NCBI GenBank assembly: GCA_905250115.1
Contig: CAJNOI010000317.1
Location: forward strand, 16,360-80,359
Source of the DNA: Adineta steineri
Taxonomy: Eukaryota; Rotifera; Eurotatoria; Adinetida; Adinetidae
Length of the DNA stretch: 64,000 nt
Reading direction: 5' to 3'
The notes below the pieces were generated by a model. It saw nothing but the letters and a program-made list of their open reading frames with translations. It did not search any database and was not told the origin of the DNA. Made by a program: the position numbers and the translations under genes. Below, piece after piece: positions 58,101 through 64,000 of the stretch (positions within the stretch are counted from its first letter, which is position 1; each line of letters begins with the position of its first letter).

Positions 58101-59954
58101 ACAATACGCATTTGTAATGATAATTTTAATAAATGATAATACACTTTTGAAGAAATAAAAAGCGTTTAGATGAAAAAAATAAGTGAAAAAACCCAATTAC
58201 TTTATTAGATATAAAACGTCGATAAAAAAAAAGAAAAAATATTGTCATAGTATAAAGCCATGTTTGAAAATAATAATATTTGTGAACATGGTTAAAAACA
58301 ATCTATTAAATCTATTAATAATAATGGTTGATATAGATTTAAAATTTCTTGTTTTTAAATTAGAGATTTGTTTTCGATGAAATAAGAAGAAAAGTTTATT
58401 TTAATTAAAAATAAAAATCGGAAAGAATCAAATTTCCATTGAATTATTTATTGTTGTTGCTTGAAGTAAACGTTAGTTTTGATGATTTAAAATTTGAAGG
58501 TATTTTATCTAAATCATTCAATTGAATTCTTTCTTTTTTATGTCTTTTTTTAAATAAATCAGTTAGGCATCCAACAAAATTTCATTTTGAAATTAATTGA
58601 AATCAATTGAAATATTTTTCTCCAGAAAAGAATTTTGATCATTAGTTTGCATTTACATGTGGATCTTTACTCATTTTTTTTAAATAAAATATTTTTACTT
58701 TTTTTTTTACATTTAATTCAGAAGTAGGACAAGTACAAGTACTTTTTTACTTGAACATGAGAGATAAGATTATCATATCTGATTATTGTAATGCACTGAT
58801 AGTTTACAATGTGTTTTATTTGATATTCTCTCATGATATGTATTTGTAATTATAACAGTGAGAATAAATCTAGCGAACGCAAAAGACATTGTCTAATGAG
58901 ATGAGTAAATATTGTTTACATAACAATTCTATATTGGACCGGTCCCTATATCGTTATATTATAATCTATTACCGTGACCAAAATAGAACATTAAGCTAAC
59001 TTTTTTTTGTGCATCTACTATGATTCTAGTTTTTTCTTTGTTTATGTAACATGATATGATTTTCTAGCAAATTACTCATATATTTCAAACGTCTGCAGTA
59101 ATCTTTATCTATGGTTTTAGTTTACAAGTATATTTAATATTTTCATACATCTCCACACATCAGATGTCATAATCTCAAGATGATCACTGCAGGATAATTT
59201 AAAACAGTCAAAGCTTAATGAAATCAACGTATTTTCATTACCAAATAAGATATTATTAAAAATTGTGAGGAACAAATAGCAAGTACGTCTTCAAAATATT
59301 TGTAATTGTACGTTTTATCTGAAAAAGTACAATCAGTTCAAGTACTTTCGTCCTACCTCTCATTTAAATCATGACAAAATCAATGTTTTTCTTTTCTTTT
59401 CTTCTTCTTCTTCTATGATAAATTAGATAAACTAACATGATACGAATACTTTTATTCAAGGTCACAAAAGCAAATAAATATTATCAACGAAACGAAAAGA
59501 ATATCTTTTTTTTTTTTGTTATTTCGTATAATGTATATGAGAAGAAATAAGTATGTATCCAACGTTCTTGGTCACAAGAAAAAAAGAAACGAAATTACCT
59601 TTTTGACATCATTAGATGACTGAATAAAAATATAATTTTTTGATAAATAATTAAGAAATGTGTTTTTAAAAGAAAAAAAAATGATATTTTCATGAATTTT
59701 AAATTCGCTTATTATTAAATTTATTTTAATCTTCGAATTTGTCAATGGAGTAATCTTCAATAAAATATTAAAGTAAATAATTTTGATCTGCTTGATTCGA
59801 ATAAAAATGTAACCTTACCTGTACGCGCATTTAGTTATCAATCACATAAGAAAAAGAGAAAAAGAAAACATTTTCTAACGAACACATTTGATTATCCATA
59901 ATTACCAAGTAAGAAAAAGCAAGGCTTGTTTTTCTACTGATTCGAAATAAAAAA
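55111..59954. other. Long AT-rich region without a supported gene
   Basis: Open frames up to 106 codons (57541-57952) begin at non-ATG or internal codons and match nothing I know. I see no inverted-repeat element. Microsatellite-like TTC/TTTC tracts occur near 59390. It may be old gene remains like the neighbouring pseudogenes. Confidence 0.5.
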
Positions 59955-62030
59955 ATGTCCACCCAATCATTTGATATTCCAACAATTGAAATAAAAGATA
60001 ATGAAATGAAAGATTTATTAAAATATCTTTATCAAAATGAACCATTATTAAAAGAAAATGGTGCAATAAAATTAATTCCAACATCAAATTTTAAAAATCT
60101 ATTAAAAAAAACACCAATAAATGTTCCATTATGTTCAACAATTCAACAAGTTAAACAAATTGATAAGGAAAATTTCATTTACTCAATAAAAACAAATTCA
60201 TTGAAAGAAAATAAAGAAATTCCAAAAGAAAATAATTTAATAAATGATGAAATGTTTTGGTTATTATTACCAAATGGTTCAAATACACAACATATCTCAA
60301 GTATTTCTCAAATTAATTCACAATCATTATTTTTAAAACGTGTTCAACGTGATCAATTTGATTTTCATCAATTACCTTTTCAATCACTTTTGAAATTATC
60401 TGGAAAAGAATTTTGTAATCAATATTCTTCAACATTAATCAAAGCACATGGACCTGCTGCAATATTTCCTTTATCATCAAATAAACAAAATCTTTGTCAA
60501 TTAAATTATCATCATGAAGGTGGGATTCGCTATTGGTATATAATTCCATCAGAAGAAAGAAAAAAATTTGAAATTTTATTTAAAGAAGATCATTCATCAA
60601 TATGTTTGGAACATGATCAAATATTAATTGATCCATTATTATTTCAAAAATATGAAATAAAATATAAAAGAATAATTCAAAATCAAAATGAAATTCTTAT
60701 TTTATCTGGAGGAATTCTTTCACAAAGTTTTAGTCAAGATGAAATCCTATGTGAATCAATTCATTTTGGTTTACCATCTTGTTTTTATAATGAATTTACT
60801 GTAAATTCTTCATTATGTCAATGTAAATTATCTTCAAGTTCAAATCAAGATCAATCAATTGATATGAATTTATATAATGATGAAACAATTCAAGGATATA
60901 TTCAAAAATATCTTCAACTCAATATTCATCAAAGTAATTTCTTTTTATTTAAAAATATTTTTAAAAAATTTATTTATTTATTTATTTAGATGAAGATTCT
61001 ACATTAGATAAAAATACATCATTTCTTATTAATATTAATGAGTAAGTTTCTATTTGAAAGATTGATGCAAAGAAAGAAATAAATTGAATATTTAGAGAAG
61101 ATTTTTTAATGGATACTTCGAATACATCAATGACATTTACACAAATTTATAATCAAACTGATTTTAATGAATTATTTTCATCAGAAGATATTCGCATAGA
61201 TAATAATCAATCTGTATCTTTAACTTCTGAACAAATATTAAATATTCTTGATATACCATTATCATCATCATCTAATGAACAATCAATAAATGAAGAAATT
61301 GATTTAAAAAATAAGAAATTATCAGTAAGTTTACATATTTTACTCATTCTTTTATATTTAAAATCTGCATAATAAATAGAGAATAACAAATGACAATGAA
61401 TTTATCATAAAAAAGAACAATAATCAATGTGAAATAGATCTAAAGAAAATCTTATATTTATCAAATTTAAATAAACAAATAACAAAAATTGATCTTCGAA
61501 ATTATTTTATTGGTTCAACAAAAATTATTTTCAAACAAAGTCAATTACCACCATATCTTAATTACGCATTTATATTTCATCGTACAAATCTTCAAGCTGA
61601 ATATAATCGAAAACGAGTAATTAGTTCTTTACCGTTTGGATCCAATTGTCAAATAGAATTTGTTAAAAATCTCGATGAACTTTCAAATGAAAATAAAGTT
61701 AATGAAAATTGGAATATTGTGGTTAAAAAAATACCTGAAAATGTTACTGAAAATGATTTAAAGAATTTATTTTCTAATTCAAATCAAATTAAATATATTC
61801 CACCAAAAATTGTTCAAAAATCAAATAGAAATCAGAAAATTTTATTTGGGTAAATATTTCGATTTAAAATATTTTAATTATTAACATTTTCTTTATGATT
61901 TAGATATGCATTTTTATCTTTTACAAATACTGAACAAGTTGATGAAGTTATGAACAATGCTGATAAATATCAAATAAATAATCAACCATTGATTTTATCT
62001 TATTATAGTAAAATAAAAGCTAATAAATAA
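59955..62030 (+). CDS. JmjN/JmjC-like domain fused to two RRM domains
   Basis: Five exons (59955-60933, 60990-61041, 61096-61324, 61380-61849, 61904-62030) join in frame to 618 residues. Residues 8-55 resemble a JmjN region (GAIKLIPTSNFKN). Residues 155-280 follow the KDM4/5-type JmjC fold: CQLNYHHEGGIRYWYIIP, DQILIDPLLFQKYEI, and LCESIHFGLP at the end. The iron ligands of active demethylases are not visible: where the WHxED segment should be, the sequence is FPLSSNKQN, and the distal His site reads GILSQSFSQ. Residues 442-520 are an RRM with RNP2 ILYLSNL and RNP1-like NYAFIFH. Residues 531-612 are a second RRM with NIVVKKIP and ILFGYAFLSF. The middle (about 290-430) is polar and rich in Asn, Ser and Asp. 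I infer a catalytically dead JmjC protein that binds RNA, probably nuclear. Confidence 0.85.
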
Positions 62031-63004
62031 TTTTTTACATAGTTTTTTCTATGTTATATTATTGTAGTGAATTGTTATAAATATTTTTTAAAAAAATAAA
62101 TTAGAAGAATCTCGAATTTTAGTAGAGAATATTCGAAATAATTCAAAAGAAAGATATTGACTTACCATTATGTTGTATAATCTATTTAAATGCATTGGTG
62201 AATATAAGAGCTGTGTATTAGAGATGATACGAAACAAAGTATTTCATATCTTACTGCATAGAAAATTCATTTATTCTAATACGATAATTATCTACTATAA
62301 TTCGTGTTGTGATTTTCAGTGGAGATATATTTTGCCGATTAGTCTTTCAAAAAGAATTCTTAAATAAATAGACACATCTCATTCAGAAACAAATCGGTAA
62401 TGAAACGCGTAGTATATGCAAATTACCCTTATAAATAAAAAAATTATTTCATCGTCACATCGAAATCAGATACTTAACGCATTTTGCTAGATAAAAAAAT
62501 CATAAAAAGTAGGGAATGAACTAGTTCGCGTACGAGAGACTAAATAGATGACTCGTTCAAAAGTATTGCCGTGATATTTCTATCTTGATCAATTTTAAGA
62601 AATTTAACATATCCAGAATGATTTCATTTTTTTCGAATATTAGACCTGTCGATACTTTTAAGCTTTCTATCAAAGCATGAGACTAGTACGTTCTTGTGGA
62701 AGCTCATATTCTAAGAAGTAAATTTAGAACTTAAAATTTGAAATGGTCCAAGAATTGCCTTTTATCTACAAAAATCCAAAATAAGATTTTCAGAAAGTTT
62801 AGTATTCGATTTTTTTGATTTGAAAAAGTTATTTTCGTAGGAAATCAACGTCAGATTCATAATTGTGCGGATATTGGCACTTCTCCTTCATTCTTTTGTT
62901 TGTATGTGTCCTTATAGTAGTCTATCCTTTGTTTCGTAACCGTACAGTCGGTCTCTTCGATATATCCTTCAATAGTGTCCTTATTTTATTATTCTTATTA
63001 TTCT
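62031..63004. other. Intergenic DNA before the terminal repeat
   Basis: There is no supported coding region or repeat. The last bases run directly into the right copy of the terminal direct repeat. Confidence 0.55.
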
Positions 63005-64000
63005 GTTATAACTCCTTTATCGATATACACGATATATCCTTGTTAGACTAGTACATATACTTTTACCGTATATGATGAGTGTAGGCTGCATTTCCATCTT
63101 ATATCTTTCATAAAGCTACAGCCACACAGTTGATGCATTATCACCACCATCTCTATAGTCTTCTCTTTCAGCCATTTTTCGTTACAATAATCAACATTAA
63201 AAACTACATCTGATAGTCTATTTAGAACTAATGAATTGTTTTCGATGATCTTTTATTACGTCTCAAAGAATTAATCAACTCGTCCAGGCAGGTTATAATT
63301 CTCATTTAGATTTGCTTTTGCTAAGTAGTAATGACTATGAACAGCAATGATACTAAAATCAACAGTTTTTTTACAAAAATTCCACCCTTTTGAAGAAGAT
63401 AATAATTATAATAAAATATATTAGTATATAAATAACAAAGACCGTAGATAGTAAATGTATTTTATTAAAATATATTCGTTTACATATCTATTCAGAAGAC
63501 GAGTATAAATATTTTGTCATTCGCTTGTTTGCCTGAGATCATTGTCGTATTCTAACAGATTAGTAATATTTAAAAAAACGATAGATCTCTTTGAGGTGGT
63601 TGATGATAACTTATAATCTGCTGTTATAGTCTATGAGAATAGCTTGTTGTTTTTGAAAGAGATCCAACTTATAGAGCAGAAAAATTACAAATATCAGATG
63701 GCCTGATGGCTTGTCGACAATTCTGCTGGATCGAAATATAGTAAGATCGCATTAAGAAATTTGTCTCGTGAAGCTTTAAATGTCGCATCTCTAATATGAA
63801 AAATAAAAATATAACTTACTTTACAATGCAACTGGTATAATGAATTTGTTTCATAAATCAACAAAGTAGAACATGGTAAATATAGAAAACTAATATTTTG
63901 ATATATATCTTTGAGTAATATCGAAAATAAATGAGAGAAAAAAGGTACAGCAACTATAGAGACGATAATAAATGTTGCTCATTTATTGAGTTTGAGGGTT
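63005..64000. repeat. Terminal direct repeat, right copy
   Basis: It matches 1-996 base for base as far as I can read, beginning GTTATAACTCCTTTATCG and ending GAGTTTGAGGGTT at the window edge. See the left copy for interpretation. Confidence 0.97.

Noticed and set aside
1..64000. tRNA genes or rRNA operon
   Set aside because: I found no cloverleaf with a convincing T-arm or internal promoter boxes, and no rRNA core motifs in context; a tRNA scan would be needed to exclude a diverged one.

Overview
The window looks like nuclear DNA of a small metazoan, most likely a bdelloid rotifer. The DNA is AT-rich, and most introns are about 50-70 bp with GT-AG ends. There are clear animal genes (an 11-zinc-finger CTCF, a C2orf69 homologue, GTP cyclohydrolase I, a full ABCB transporter). 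Short G-rich arrays resembling the TGTGGG repeat described for bdelloid telomeres are scattered through the left part. The species is inferred; the animal origin is firm. Two runs of N (10 and 100 bases) show that this is a scaffolded assembly. The first 996 bases recur unchanged as the last 996 bases.

The left third (about 2-22.4 kb) is dense in mobile elements and poor in genes. It holds a large foldback element with a hAT-type insertion in one arm, several short non-autonomous elements with 8-bp target duplications and self-complementary GC-rich cores, a piggyBac-like TTAA element, and a dispersed family of telomere-like hairpins. Among these lie a nucleoside deaminase with a transposon-swollen intron, an intronless GMC oxidoreductase flanked by two telomere-like hairpins, and GTP cyclohydrolase I. 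6-Pyruvoyl-tetrahydropterin synthase follows at 22.5 kb, so the first two enzymes of tetrahydrobiopterin synthesis are 5.2 kb apart on one strand.

The middle (23.6-44.6 kb) is compact, ordinary gene space. It contains a gene of unknown function cut by the 100-N gap, a cysteine-rich surface protein, and a small four-helix membrane protein. A minus-strand run follows: a secreted cysteine-rich protein, CTCF, then C2orf69. A P-glycoprotein-type ABC transporter closes the region.

The right part (44.6-59.9 kb) is mostly decayed DNA. It holds a broken ABC transporter fragment upstream of the intact one and a thoroughly broken prolyl 4-hydroxylase alpha gene. The last gene (60-62 kb) is unusual: a JmjN/JmjC-like domain lacking recognisable metal ligands, fused to two RRM RNA-binding domains.

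Exon joins given here were made by eye and checked for reading-frame continuity. No database search was possible.
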